From: JBBRLA01 sp038231615
Lineage (GTDB): Bacteria; Myxococcota_A; Polyangia; Palsa-1104; JAEUJZ01
DNA length: 23,418 bases
Direction of reading: 5' to 3'
Assembly: GCA_038231615.1 (NCBI GenBank)
Contig: JBBRLA010000039.1
Location: 1-23,418, forward strand
Both the position numbers and the translations under genes were made by a program. How positions within the stretch are numbered: the stretch's first letter is position 1; every line of letters begins with the position of its first letter. Shown piece after piece: positions 22,750-23,418 of this stretch. The notes under the pieces are model-generated. The model made no database searches. It was not told the DNA's origin and saw only the letters and a program-made list of their open reading frames with translations.

Positions 22750-23418
22750 CTAGGCAGACATCGAGGCGATGAATTCCGCGTTGCTGTCGGTCTTGGCGAT
22801 CTTGTCGCGCATGAACTCCATCGCGTCGACGACGTTCAGCGGGTGCAAGAGCGATCGCAGCACCCAGATGCGCCCGAGCGCCCGATCTTCGATCAGCATC
22901 TCTTCCTTGCGGGTGCCCGACTTGTTGATGTCGAGGCACGGGAAGATGCGCTTCTCCATCAGCTTGCGGTCCAGGTGGATCTCGGAGTTGCCCGTCCCCT
23001 TGAACTCCTCGAAGATGACCTCGTCCATGCGCGATCCGGTGTCCACCAGGGCGGTGGCGATGATGGTCAGCGAGCCGCCTTCTTCAATGTTCCGCGCCGC
23101 GCCGAAGAAGCGCTTGGGCTTGTGCAGCGCGTTGGAATCCACGCCGCCCGAGAGGATCTTGCCCGACGGCGGCACCACCGTGTTGTAGGCCCGCGCCAGG
23201 CGGGTGATCGAATCCAGCAGGATGACCACGTCCTTCTTGTGCTCCACGAGCCGGCGGGCCTTCTCGATCACCATTTCCGCGACCTGAACGTGTCGCGTCG
23301 CCTCCTCATCGAACGTGGAGGCGATCACCTCGGCGTCGACGTTCGCGATCGTGTCCGTCACTTCTTCCGGTCGCTCGTCGATCAGCAGGACGATGAGCGT
23401 GACCTCCGGATGGTTCTC
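22750..23418 (-). CDS. rho: Transcription termination factor Rho (5' part outside the window)
   Basis: The C-terminal 222 residues of the hexameric RNA helicase that ends transcription. The frame runs to the window edge, so the N-terminal RNA-binding domain and the Walker A loop are missing here. Present are Leu-Leu-Ile-Asp-Glu-Arg-Pro-Glu-Glu-Val-Thr-Asp, Ser-Thr-Phe-Asp-Glu, Ile-Leu-Leu-Asp-Ser-Ile-Thr-Arg-Leu-Ala-Arg-Ala (Walker B), Leu-Ser-Gly-Gly-Val-Asp-Ser-Asn-Ala-Leu (Q loop), Arg-Phe-Phe-Gly-Ala-Ala-Arg-Asn (arginine finger region), Phe-Lys-Gly-Thr-Gly-Asn (R loop) and Lys-Ser-Gly-Thr-Arg-Lys-Glu-Glu. It matches closely the E. coli protein over the same span. The stop is TAG at 22750-22752; a membrane-protein gene follows 18 bp later. 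Confidence 0.97.
   Translation of the reverse strand, partial: ENHPEVTLIVLLIDERPEEVTDTIANVDAEVIASTFDEEATRHVQVAEMVIEKARRLVEHKKDVVILLDSITRLARAYNTVVPPSGKILSGGVDSNALHKPKRFFGAARNIEEGGSLTIIATALVDTGSRMDEVIFEEFKGTGNSEIHLDRKLMEKRIFPCLDINKSGTRKEEMLIEDRALGRIWVLRSLLHPLNVVDAMEFMRDKIAKTDSNAEFIASMSA

Noticed and set aside
1..23418. tRNA, rRNA, CRISPR array, insertion sequence or prophage genes
   Set aside because: No cloverleaf, spaced repeat-spacer pattern, transposase core or integrase was seen. The Rpn-like gene is named for a transposase-like family, but no terminal inverted repeats flank it.

Overview
This is a GC-rich window with densely packed genes on both strands. The gene content points to a deltaproteobacterium-like organism, probably Myxococcota. 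Pointers are a lipoprotein that joins a haem motif to a copper type II monooxygenase fold, a long lipoprotein of Delta-60-type repeats with an Ala-Asp-Ala-Gly-Thr linker, and a mitochondrial-like E1-beta/E2 pair. The phylum is inferred from these families; no rRNA or tRNA gene is visible to confirm it.

Left part (1-1687): an accessory locus. It opens with a 21-bp tandem repeat, followed by an Rpn-like PD-(D/E)XK nuclease gene (304-1194). The C-terminal module of that gene is then repeated twice as free-standing small ORFs (1205-1426 and 1436-1687). Each small ORF begins at the codon matching an internal ATG of the parent gene, and each has a GAGG ribosome-binding site overlapping the preceding stop. 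Known Rpn proteins are inhibited by a short product made from an internal start, so this looks like a nuclease with one embedded and two duplicated candidate antitoxins. This is the most interesting part of the window.

Middle part (1833-8387): a cytochrome c/copper monooxygenase-like lipoprotein; a FemAB-like/GNAT protein (COG3146/DUF482 type) that ends inside a repeated terminator-like element; a small divergent gene of unknown function; and then pdhB-pdhC-lipA. This last cluster encodes pyruvate dehydrogenase E1-beta, the lipoylated E2 and lipoyl synthase. The E1-alpha gene is not beside E1-beta.

Part 8445-15246: tspO and a secreted START/SRPBCC protein on the minus strand, a two-gene RND efflux operon (adaptor and permease, ATGA overlap, no outer-membrane factor), and a bifunctional chorismate mutase/prephenate dehydratase (pheA) convergent with the permease.

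Right part (15387-23418): a Delta-60/beta-propeller lipoprotein, a sugar-nucleotide epimerase, a 450-residue protein of unknown function, a family 2 glycosyltransferase, a multi-membrane-segment GT-C-like protein, and the 3' two-thirds or so of rho, cut by the window edge. The epimerase and the two glycosyltransferase-like genes suggest cell-surface polysaccharide or lipid-linked sugar work. Three convergent gene pairs overlap at their 3' ends, leaving no room for terminators between them.
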